Part shown: positions 25,442 through 31,988 of the stretch, piece by piece
Layout: the number at the start of each line of letters is the position of its first letter
How positions within the stretch are numbered: position 1 is the first letter of the stretch
Origin: Gemmatimonadota bacterium
GTDB taxonomy: Bacteria > Latescibacterota > UBA2968
Direction of reading: 5' to 3'
Assembly (NCBI GenBank): GCA_002714465.1
Contig: PAXL01000048.1
Span: 1-35,071 of the forward strand
Length of the DNA: 35,071 nucleotides
Translations under genes and position numbers: made by a program
Notes under the pieces: generated by a model
Told to the model about the DNA's origin: nothing
The model's input: the letters and a program-made list of their open reading frames with translations, nothing else
Databases searched by the model: none

Positions 25442-26401
25442 ATGGCTGAAGTGAAGATCGTTGTCCCAGGAGATGATCCCCCGCAGATACAGGATTCGCC
25501 GCATCTGGACCGGATTGCGGGACTTGCAGATCTAGTCATCCACACAGACCGACCAGTGGACGTCGATGACAAGGTTGCCCGTGTTAAGGGCGCGGAAATC
25601 ATCATGAACACGCGTGGAGCGGTCACGTGGGGTGAGGAGGAGTTCGCCCGACTGCCAGATCTGAAGATGATCACGTCCTGCTCGATCGGCACGGACATGT
25701 TTGATCTTGAGTCTGCGAAGGCCCGAGAGGTCATCATCTGTAATCAGCCGGGCAGGACCGCCCCTGTTGTGGCAGAGCATATGTTCGGTCTGATGTTCGC
25801 CGTAGCGAAACGGTCAGCCTTCCTCACCGTCGAAATGCGTAAAGGTGGCTGGCCGAGAAAGGACAACCTGGTACTCCAAGGTAAGACGCTCGGGATCTTG
25901 GGGACGGGGGCGATTGGCGCGGAAATGGCAAGGCTGGGTAACGCGATCGGGATGGAAGTCGTCGCGTGGACATACAACCCATCGGAGCAAAGGGCAAGGG
26001 AACTCGGAGTCACTTTCAAGTCACTCGACGAGGTGCTGACAGAGTCGGATGTCGTCAGCGTTCACGTCAAGCTGACCGAGGACAGCACACACCTTATCGG
26101 TGCGGATGAATTCAGCAAGATGAAGGCAGGCAGCATCTTCTTGAACGGTGCACGTGGAGCTGTCGCGGATACTGCCGCCCTCGTTGAAGCTCTAGACTCC
26201 GGGCACCTGATGGGTGCCGGCGTCGACGTGTTTGAGGAAGAACCGACACCTGCCGATCATCCTCTGTTTACTTGCGACCAAGCGATCGTGACTCCACACT
26301 GTGCCGACATGACCCCCGAAGGTGTTGACCTCTTGAACGGAGGGGCTGTCGACAACGTAATCGCGTATCTGGAGGGAAATCCTCAGAATAGAGTGACCTG
26401 A
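25442..26401 (+). CDS. D-2-hydroxyacid dehydrogenase (NAD-dependent, SerA/GyaR family)
   Basis: A 319-residue oxidoreductase converting a 2-oxoacid to a D-2-hydroxyacid or the reverse. The nucleotide-binding LGILGTGAIGAEMARL motif is at residues 150-165. The catalytic Arg238 (NGARGAVADTAAL), Glu267 (VDVFEEEP) and His286 (VTPHCADM) are all present. It has no ACT or regulatory C-terminal domain, so it is not a long-form 3-phosphoglycerate dehydrogenase. The ATG follows CGGAGG (25433-25438). As the last gene of the transglutaminase/PLP run, it could process the oxoacid made by the PLP enzyme; this is inference from context. Confidence 0.88.
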   Translation: MAEVKIVVPGDDPPQIQDSPHLDRIAGLADLVIHTDRPVDVDDKVARVKGAEIIMNTRGAVTWGEEEFARLPDLKMITSCSIGTDMFDLESAKAREVIICNQPGRTAPVVAEHMFGLMFAVAKRSAFLTVEMRKGGWPRKDNLVLQGKTLGILGTGAIGAEMARLGNAIGMEVVAWTYNPSEQRARELGVTFKSLDEVLTESDVVSVHVKLTEDSTHLIGADEFSKMKAGSIFLNGARGAVADTAALVEALDSGHLMGAGVDVFEEEPTPADHPLFTCDQAIVTPHCADMTPEGVDLLNGGAVDNVIAYLEGNPQNRVT

Positions 26402-26438
26402 TCACGGCCAGCATGTCACGCAATGCGATCGTGTATGC

Positions 26439-26788
26439 CCGTCTTGGTTGCGAGCCTCGACTATGACTAGGATGCACTCGTGCCAGCCCCTGAGTGGGCG
26501 CGCGCGATCAACAAGGTCGAGCCTAAGGACCTTCGAGTATCTGGTCGGTCAACTCAGGCAGTCCGAGCCTCCCGCTAGACTGATCGATCTGCGCGAAGAT
26601 CAGTCTTTGGATTCGAGAAGGGGTGTGGGGGCTACACCCTAAGCGTGGTCGACCTGGGTTCCGTCTTCGACCCACAGGCCGATAGCAGTCCTGACACATG
26701 GTGGACAGATCGGGCTAAGCTGCCCCGGATCCCGTTTGAGCCACCACGCGTGTGCGGAGTCTATTGCTTAGGTGAGCGAAACGAATGA
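26439..26788 (+). pseudogene. Decayed unidentified gene with two in-frame TAG codons
   Basis: From ATG 26439 a frame runs to TGA 26786 with TAG at 26468-26470 and 26576-26578. Several parts look coding: PVLVASLDYD, PAPEWARAINKVEPKDL and GYTLSVVDLGSVFDPQADS, then WWTDRAKLPRIPFEPPRVCG to the end. In the middle a neighbouring frame reads better (FEYLVGQLRQSEPPARLID), implying two frameshifts as well. I do not recognise the family. Two hairpins lie within it (26577-26606, 9-bp arms; 26621-26639, GGGTGT/ACACCC). It lies upstream of the flgC promoter. Confidence 0.4.
26577..26606. other. Hairpin with 9-bp perfect arms
   Basis: AGACTGATC (26577-26585) is complementary to GATCAGTCT (26598-26606), with a 12-nt loop and a short TTT at 26606-26608. 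It could end transcripts from the D-2-hydroxyacid dehydrogenase operon, but it is 175 nt past the stop and has no real T-run. Confidence 0.4.
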
Positions 26789-26964
26789 GGTGGGGCTCAC
26801 GCTTATATCGATCCGCTATCTTGTCCCGAATTAAGTGACCGCGATCGTTCTGGCATCGGGGGATGGGCAGGACGTTCCCTCGGGCCGTGAAGGTTTTTTC
26901 CTAGTATGTAGTTCGGCAAAGGCCAAATAGCCCAGAAATAGAGGGGTTTTCTGGCCGGTGTGAG

Positions 26965-26981
26965 TCGGCACGGCGCTTGCG
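26965..26981 (+). promoter_or_regulatory. Sigma-54 (RpoN) promoter for flgC
   Basis: CGGCACGGCGCTTGC contains GG (26967-26968), exactly ten bases, then GC (26979-26980), close to the consensus TGGCACG-N4-TTGC. The start of transcription should be near 26992, 47 nt before the flgC ATG. Enhancer sites for an activator should be upstream (about 26800-26920), but I could not assign one. Confidence 0.65.
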
Positions 26982-27038
26982 TTAAGGTCTGGTGACTATT
27001 GAACATCCCACCGCAGCCGATGCTGAAGGAGCACCCCG

Positions 27039-27590
27039 ATGGCAGTAACACAGAGCGTAACCTTGGCACGCTCCGCACAAGGCTTCAAGCCCGCATCAGG
27101 AGGTATCTTTGATGCCTTCGACATCAGCGGCAGCGGGCTTTCAGCCCAGCGCCGGAAGCTTAACGCGATCTCAAGTAACATCGCGAACGTAGACACGACG
27201 CGGACAGAAGAAGGCGGACCTTACAAGCGGAAGAGAGTCGTTTCTGTCGAGTCGCCTTTTAAGCAGCGCTTTAACGACATTTTCAACAGACCGGCGGCGA
27301 GTCTTTCATCGACTCATTCGAATCATCTGTCGTCCGGACCTCAGCCTCGCGCTGAAGAGCTTCTGGGAGCAGGTGTTGAGACGGTAGAGATTCGCGAAGA
27401 GCCCGTCGAGCCTCGCTTGGTCTATGATCCGGCACACCCGGACGCGCGAGAAGACGGTTATGTGGTCTACCCCGACATCAACGTCATCACGGAGATGGTC
27501 GACATGATCACAGCCTCACGTGCCTACGAAGCGAACGTGACCGCGATGAATGCATCGAAGGATATGGTTCAGAGAGCATTGGAAATCTAA
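27039..27590 (+). CDS. flgC: Flagellar basal-body rod protein FlgC
   Basis: A 183-residue proximal-rod subunit of the flagellar basal body. The N-terminal rod motif is at residues 21-50 (FDAFDISGSGLSAQRRKLNA, then ISSNIANVDT), and the C-terminal motif is YVVYPDINVITEMVDMITAS with RAYEANVTAMNASKDMV. AAGGAG at 27026-27031 supports ATG 27039. The first 20 residues before the family start are an extra N-terminal extension. No other flagellar gene is in the window: flgB and fliE, the usual partners, are missing on both sides. A sigma-54 promoter precedes it and a strong terminator follows, so it is a single-gene transcription unit. Confidence 0.92.
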   Translation: MAVTQSVTLARSAQGFKPASGGIFDAFDISGSGLSAQRRKLNAISSNIANVDTTRTEEGGPYKRKRVVSVESPFKQRFNDIFNRPAASLSSTHSNHLSSGPQPRAEELLGAGVETVEIREEPVEPRLVYDPAHPDAREDGYVVYPDINVITEMVDMITASRAYEANVTAMNASKDMVQRALEI

Positions 27591-27642
27591 CTCCACCACG
27601 AGACTGATACTCCCTGTGCAGTGAAAGATTCCTCGTAGTAAA

Positions 27643-27662
27643 CCGAATCTTCCCCGATTCGG
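27643..27662 (+). terminator. Hairpin upstream of the main flgC terminator
   Basis: CCGAATC (27643-27649) pairs with GATTCGG (27656-27662) over a 6-nt loop. There is no T-run, so it probably backs up the next hairpin or protects the 3' end. Confidence 0.4.
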
Positions 27663-27671
27663 TCCCTCCGA

Positions 27672-27709
27672 AAAGGCCCTTGGTGAATCCCGTTACCGAG
27701 GGCCTTTAT
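27672..27709 (+). terminator. Intrinsic terminator of flgC
   Basis: AAAGGCCCT (27672-27680) pairs with AGGGCCTTT (27699-27707), extended inside by GGT/ACC (27682-27684/27695-27697). The symmetrical A- and T-tracts could also stop minus-strand transcripts coming from asd. Confidence 0.8.
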
Positions 27710-27738
27710 ACATTCATCTGCGATCCGTAGCACCGTCC

Positions 27739-28278
27739 TCAATCTATCATGATTCCTTCCCGGAATCGACTTACTTCCTCGAGAATGTCTGCGCGCCCGC
27801 TATACCTGAACACTGCCAGCCCGATATCCCAAGTGTAGGTTCTTTCCAGTTGTGCGTTGTCGAGGTGAAGGACGTAATCTCACGCGTACCTCCATTCGGG
27901 AGATTTTCCTCCGTCGTTCGGCGAGTAAGCTAGACGGACCCGGTAAGGCTGCCCGAACGTCATCAGGAAGGCTGTGTCCTTCCCGCAGAGGCCGTAGTAA
28001 AAGGGGAGACTGGACCGCACCTCGTTTTCGATCTCCTGGTCGGGGAGATTCCGGATGTCGTAGTCAGGAGCCCCGTGGTCTTCAGGAGTAAGTCCGGTCC
28101 AGTTTTCGAGAGGACCCCTGGCATCGGGGGGCTGCAGATACACACGCCGGCCTCGTGGCTGATGGATGTAGCTCGCGCGTAGACTGGAGAACATATTGGG
28201 TTCGTCCTCTGCGCAGAATGTTTTGTTCTCTGGCGGAGGGAGAAGTAAACCGATCGTCGCTAAATGCCCAATGGGAGT
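27739..28278 (-). pseudogene. Decayed ORF downstream of asd with an in-frame TGA
   Basis: The minus-strand frame is open from 28278 to a TGA at 27882-27880 and then continues in the same frame for 46 more codons to a TGA at 27741-27739. Both sides look like one protein: YYGLCGKDTAFLMTFGQ and RLAYSPNDGGKSPEWRY precede the first stop; TYTWDIGLAVFRYSGRADIL follows it. The upstream part has PPPENKTFCAEDEPNMFSSL. A TGG (Trp) to TGA change is the simplest lesion. No start codon is seen at the 5' end, so N-terminal sequence is also lost. The pattern SPxxGG...PxW...Y...R.DILEE recalls C-termini of large hypothetical proteins from FCB-type genomes, from memory only. Confidence 0.5.
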
Positions 28279-28289
28279 TTAATTTTAAT

Positions 28290-28315
28290 GCTTCTTCGAC
28301 CGGAGTCGAAGGAGC
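28290..28315. other. 11-bp hairpin between asd and the decayed ORF
   Basis: GCTTCTTCGAC (28290-28300) pairs with GTCGAAGGAGC (28305-28315), one position being a G-T wobble or A-C mismatch depending on strand, around a 4-nt loop. It lies 27 bp past the asd stop and may end or stabilise the asd transcript. The sequence after it on the minus strand is A-rich, not T-rich. Confidence 0.5.
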
Positions 28316-28341
28316 GTTTCTGGTTTGGCGATCTGAGGTCG

Positions 28342-29427
28342 TTAGCTGGCCTCGATGTATCCCTGAGCCTTCAGAAGCTCAGCCATCAGGATTGCGCCAC
28401 CCGCAGCGCCACGAACCGTGTTGTGGCTAAGAGCGACAAACTTGTAGTCGAACACGTTATCTTCTCTAAGCCTTCCGATTGTGATGCCCATGCCGTTTCC
28501 AAAGTCGCGGTCGAGTCGTGTTTGCGGCCGATCATCCTCGTCTCTATATACGACAAAGGGGCTTGGCGCAGAGGGGAGTCCCTCGGCCCCCTCGTTGCCT
28601 TGGAAGCTGTTCCAGCGGGCTATCACGTCCTCTCGGGTCGGCTTCTTCTCGAAGGAGACCGAGGTCGCCGCGAGGTGGCCATCGGTCACGGGGACGCGGA
28701 CACACTGTGCAGAAATTACCGGGCTGTCAGCCTTCACGATCTCTCCGTTAGAGATGTGACCCCAGATCTTAAGCGGCTCATCCGCGCTCTTCTCTTCCTC
28801 GCCCCCGATAAACGGGATGACGTTGTCCGCCATCTCGGGGTAGGTCTCGGGCGTCTTGCCGGCACCGGAGAGTGCTTGGTAGGTACAGACTGAAGCGCGT
28901 GTCGGTCCGAAGTCCCAGAGTGCCTGGAAGGCGGGCACATATGGCTGAATCGAGCAATTGGGCTTGACGGAAACGAACCCGCGAGTCGTGCCCAGCCGCT
29001 TTCTCTGTGCCGGGATGACGTCTGCGTGATCTGGGTTGATCTCGGGGATGATCATCGGCACATCGGGCGTCCACCTGTGCGCAGAGTTGTTCGACACGAC
29101 TGGGGTTTCCCTTCTGGCGTAGCTGTTCTCAAGCGCCCTGATCTCTTCCTTGTCCATGTCGAGAGCGGAGACGACGAAGTCGACGTTCTCTACGATGCTG
29201 TCAACATTGGAGACCTTCCTCACCACAAGGTCGGCGACGCTCTCGGGTACCTCGGTTCCTGAGAGCGTCCATCTGCCGTCTACTGCTTCCTGATACGTCT
29301 TGCCCGCAGACCTGGGACTGGCCGCCACCTCGACGGGTTCGAACCAGGCGTGATCAGCCAGAATGGTGATGAACCGCTGGCCCACCATTCCAGTCGCACC
29401 GAGTACGCCAACTCTTAGCTTGCTCAT
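28342..29427 (-). CDS. asd: Aspartate-semialdehyde dehydrogenase (archaeal/fungal-type subfamily)
   Basis: A 361-residue enzyme reducing aspartyl-4-phosphate to aspartate-4-semialdehyde with NADPH, the branch point to lysine/diaminopimelate, threonine and methionine. The NADP site LRVGVLGATGMVGQRF opens the protein. The catalytic nucleophile is Cys158 in SVKPNCSIQP and the base is His251 in VPVTDGHLAA. Spacing and length (about 360) match the group found in archaea, fungi and some bacteria, not the E. coli enzyme. AAGGAG precedes the ATG at 29427. It is controlled by an upstream lysine riboswitch and terminator, which fits feedback by lysine. No other lysine gene is adjacent. Confidence 0.93.
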   Translation of the reverse strand: MSKLRVGVLGATGMVGQRFITILADHAWFEPVEVAASPRSAGKTYQEAVDGRWTLSGTEVPESVADLVVRKVSNVDSIVENVDFVVSALDMDKEEIRALENSYARRETPVVSNNSAHRWTPDVPMIIPEINPDHADVIPAQRKRLGTTRGFVSVKPNCSIQPYVPAFQALWDFGPTRASVCTYQALSGAGKTPETYPEMADNVIPFIGGEEEKSADEPLKIWGHISNGEIVKADSPVISAQCVRVPVTDGHLAATSVSFEKKPTREDVIARWNSFQGNEGAEGLPSAPSPFVVYRDEDDRPQTRLDRDFGNGMGITIGRLREDNVFDYKFVALSHNTVRGAAGGAILMAELLKAQGYIEAS

Positions 29428-29477
29428 GACTTCTCCTTACTGGACAGCCGGTAAAGGGTTCGGTCTGTCCCAAAACG

Positions 29478-29513
29478 AAAAAACCGACGTTGCCAAGGTA
29501 GGGCATCGTCGGT
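29478..29513 (-). terminator. Riboswitch-controlled intrinsic terminator before asd
   Basis: On the minus strand ACCGACG (29513-29507) pairs with CGTCGGT (29489-29483), with an inner TGCC/GGCA pair, followed by TTTTTT (29483-29478). It lies between the lysine aptamer and the asd start, 51 nt before the ATG, as in transcription-terminating lysine riboswitches. Confidence 0.85.
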
Positions 29514-29538
29514 CGGCTTGTCTCAAGATGAGCGACCA

Positions 29539-29720
29539 CAAGAGAGCGCTTCACGGCCACGCTGGCCGTGACAGTCCAGGAGATCTTATCTCGCTGGCCC
29601 AGCAGCATCCTCCGGCAGAGAGGACACAACTTCGGCGAGCCGTCCCTTTCTCGCCCCTGTATCGGACTTGCCGTCCACAAAGACAATACTGATGAATGCT
29701 CGCGCCTCTACCCTTGCACT
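29539..29720 (-). ncRNA. Lysine riboswitch (L box) aptamer
   Basis: The minus-strand leader of asd carries the conserved L-box pieces in order: GGTAGAGGCGCG near the 5' end (29713-29702), AGTA after the first arm, GGGGCGAGAAAGGGACGG and then CGCCGAAG (29637-29630), GCTGGG in the next arm, and a closing CTCTTG (about 29544-29539) that can pair with CAAGGGTAGAG. In this family lysine binding favours termination, reducing asd expression. The borders are approximate because I folded it by eye. Confidence 0.85.
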
Positions 29721-29727
29721 GAAAGAG

Positions 29728-29756
29728 ATTAAACCAAAACGGCTTCTGTGTGTCAA
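29728..29756 (-). promoter_or_regulatory. Sigma-70-type promoter of the lysine riboswitch/asd transcript
   Basis: On the minus strand TTGACA (29756-29751), a 17-bp spacer and TTTAAT (29733-29728). Transcription would start near 29721, just before the aptamer's first stem. Confidence 0.7.
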
Positions 29757-29967
29757 CTTTTTTGGGAAACCGGAAATCACGGCGACACAATTTAGACCGG
29801 GGGGCCAGGATGGAGAATCTAGGGGTGTAGGTCCTGTTTCCGTGGGCATTTGGATGCAACAGGTCTCCGCTTCTGCTCTTGGCTTAACGCTCTTTCCCCG
29901 TGCCAGACTTACCTGTCAATGTGCGAATCCTGTGCTATCTTGGGTGACCCTTATTTAAGGCAGAGCC

Positions 29968-30027
29968 ATGAACATCATTGTCATATGCGGTGACACCTTT
30001 GGGGCGGACATCGCGAACATTTTTTAG
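29968..30027 (+). pseudogene. 19-codon sulfatase-like N-terminal stub or leader peptide
   Basis: ATG 29968 to TAG 30027 encodes MNIIVICGDTFGADIANIF. The first 14 residues resemble the start of alkaline-phosphatase-superfamily sulfatases (MN-hydrophobic-xDTxRxDH). The usual R-x-D-H is lost and the frame stops at once. The TAG is followed directly by the GTG of the isomerase gene, so a deletion may have removed the sulfatase and joined the two genes, or it now serves as a coupled leader. Confidence 0.4.
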
Positions 30028-30816
30028 GTGAGTATGGGAGCTATCAAACAGTCATTTTGTTATCCGGCCTTTATGCGCGAAGGCGATGTGACACTCGAAC
30101 AGGTTATTAGTGCCGCATCTGAGATCGGTTATTCAGGTGTCGAGTTTACGGACCGTGCAAACGTCCCTATGGACGAGATCATGGATCTAGTTAAGGCGCA
30201 CGGTCTCGTGATTCCCAGTATGATGGGCCACTATTCACTACCGGATGGTTTGAACAAGACCGCGAATCATGGTCGAATCGAGGAGGAACTGCTCGAGAGC
30301 ATCGACATCGCCGCGAAACTTGGGATACCTGGGCTGATCTGCTTCAGCGGTAACCGAGAGGGCCAGTCTGACGAGGAGGGTCTCGAGAACGTGGTTGCTG
30401 GGTTCGATAGAGTAAAGGGTGCCGCTGAAGAGAAGGGCATCAACCTGAACCTGGAGCTGCTGAACAGCAAGGTGAATCATCCCGACTACCAGTGCGATCG
30501 GACCATCTGGGGGGTCGAGGTCTGTCGGCGCGTGGGTTCCCCAAGAGTGAAGCTGCTTTACGACATCTACCACATGCAGATCATGGAAGGTGACCTGATC
30601 CGTACGATTCAGGATCACGGTGAGCATTTCGGCCACTACCACACGGCTGGGAATCCGGGCCGGAACGATCTGGATAGCGAGCAAGAGATCCAATATCCGG
30701 CCGTGATGCGAGCCATCGTCGATTCCGGGTATGACCTGTATGTCGGCCACGAGTTCAAACCGAAGGGCGACCCGATCGAATCGCTTCGGTCTGCGTTCAA
30801 GGTTTGCGACATCTAG
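30028..30816 (+). CDS. Sugar phosphate isomerase/epimerase, hydroxypyruvate-isomerase-like TIM barrel
   Basis: A 262-residue xylose-isomerase-like barrel. The likely metal and catalytic residues are Glu143 (NLNLELLNSK), Asp179/His182 (LLYDIYHMQI), His205 (GHYHTAGNPGR) and Glu242 (YVGHEFKPKGDP), in the order seen in hydroxypyruvate isomerase (Hyi) and related epimerases. FCB-group genomes contain many such paralogues of differing substrate, so only a sugar or sugar-acid aldose-ketose step is supported. The start is GTG 30028, abutting a TAG; ATG 30034 two codons later is also possible. The YiaK-like dehydrogenase follows after 48 nt. Confidence 0.83.
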   Translation: MSMGAIKQSFCYPAFMREGDVTLEQVISAASEIGYSGVEFTDRANVPMDEIMDLVKAHGLVIPSMMGHYSLPDGLNKTANHGRIEEELLESIDIAAKLGIPGLICFSGNREGQSDEEGLENVVAGFDRVKGAAEEKGINLNLELLNSKVNHPDYQCDRTIWGVEVCRRVGSPRVKLLYDIYHMQIMEGDLIRTIQDHGEHFGHYHTAGNPGRNDLDSEQEIQYPAVMRAIVDSGYDLYVGHEFKPKGDPIESLRSAFKVCDI

Positions 30817-30864
30817 TCCTGTTTTTGGCAGTTCTACTTTCCCACTTCTAAAAAGGCTCGAAAG

Positions 30865-31869
30865 ATGAACGTCTCCTATGATGAGATGGCCGACACGTTC
30901 ACGCGTGTCCTTAAGCGAACCGGCTTCTCCGTCGACCGTGCAGCGTTGCTCGGTCGTCTGTTTGCGGATTCGACACGGGATGGTGTCCCATCTCACGGGA
31001 TCAATCGGTTCCCTGGGTTCAACGAACAGATGCGAAAGGGTCAGACAGATCTAGACGTCTTGCCGGAGCTTGTTGGCCATCTGGGGATCATCGAGCAGTT
31101 CGATGGCCGCATGGGTGTTGGGCCTCTAAACGCCCATTTCTGCATGGGACGGGCCATCGCGCTGGCTAAGCTACACGGCATAGGTTGTGCCGCTCTGCGG
31201 AACACAAACCATTGGATGCGACCGGGTGCGTATGGCCTGCAGGCCGCGGACGAGCAGTGCATCGGTATCTGTTGGACGAATACCACTCAGTTCATGCCGC
31301 TTTGGGGATCGATGGATCCGAAGGTCGGAAGCAACCCTCTGGTGATCGCGGTGCCACGTGAAGAGGGAACCGTTATGCTCGACATGGCACTCAGCCAGTT
31401 TTCGATGGGACGTCTTGCCATCCACAGGCAGAAGACGGAGCCTCTGCCTGTTCCGGGTGGATACGACACATCGGGGCAGTTGACGACCGACCCCGAGTTC
31501 ATGGCTGAAGGTGGTCGACCTTTGCCGATCGGGTACTGGAAGGGTGCCGGTCTGTCTGTGATGCTTGATTTGATCGCGGCCCTACTGTCTGGTGGCAACT
31601 CCGCGCTCCAGATCGCACAGCTTGGGGCGGAGATATCGGTTTCGCAGGTGTTCCTCGTGTTCGACTTGGAGCAGATTGTTGCTCAGGAGGACAGACGAGA
31701 GATGGTCGATGCCGTGATCCGTGATCTGCAGGAGTCGACACCTGTCGCGGGTGGCGTCCCGCCGCGCTACCCGGGTGAGGGCATGTTGGCCAAGAGGAAG
31801 GAAAACCTCGAAAAGGGTATAGAGATTGATGATAGCCTCTGGGACAGTGTCTTAAGCTTGCTTGGTTGA
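30865..31869 (+). CDS. YiaK-like 2,3-diketo-L-gulonate reductase / Ldh2-family NAD(P) oxidoreductase
   Basis: A 334-residue member of the malate/L-lactate dehydrogenase (Ldh2) family. It is strikingly close to E. coli YiaK in motif order: SHGINRFPGF with catalytic His44, IEQFDG, GIGCAALRNTNHWMRPGAYG, IGICWTNTTQFMPLWG, GSNPLVIAVP, and LPIGYWKGAGLSVMLDLIA. YiaK reduces 2,3-diketo-L-gulonate in L-ascorbate/dehydrogulonate breakdown. That substrate is an inference from motifs remembered from the family. The ATG lies in a weak ribosome-binding context (AAAAAGG). It is in one orientation with the isomerase and the phosphatase and is probably co-transcribed. Confidence 0.82.
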   Translation: MNVSYDEMADTFTRVLKRTGFSVDRAALLGRLFADSTRDGVPSHGINRFPGFNEQMRKGQTDLDVLPELVGHLGIIEQFDGRMGVGPLNAHFCMGRAIALAKLHGIGCAALRNTNHWMRPGAYGLQAADEQCIGICWTNTTQFMPLWGSMDPKVGSNPLVIAVPREEGTVMLDMALSQFSMGRLAIHRQKTEPLPVPGGYDTSGQLTTDPEFMAEGGRPLPIGYWKGAGLSVMLDLIAALLSGGNSALQIAQLGAEISVSQVFLVFDLEQIVAQEDRREMVDAVIRDLQESTPVAGGVPPRYPGEGMLAKRKENLEKGIEIDDSLWDSVLSLLG

Positions 31870-31988
31870 CCGGAAACACACGAGCGCCACGAAAGCTGCA
31901 TCGATTCGTATTGTCTAGTGAGTAGTCACAAGTTTCAAATAGGTGGGCGACCTAATGACGTTGGTTGCCTCTTTCTGTTGAGGAATCT

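Noticed and set aside
26468..26578. Amber (TAG) recoding, such as pyrrolysine, in the frame before flgC
   Set aside because: TAG ends several intact genes (ggt, cobA-hemD, pcm, purN, mreB), no PYLIS-like element was seen, and the middle of the frame reads better shifted, which indicates decay.
27880..27882. TGA read as tryptophan (genetic-code change) in the ORF downstream of asd
   Set aside because: TGA ends many intact genes here, for example hemA, hemC and the GT2 gene, so a pseudogene is simpler.
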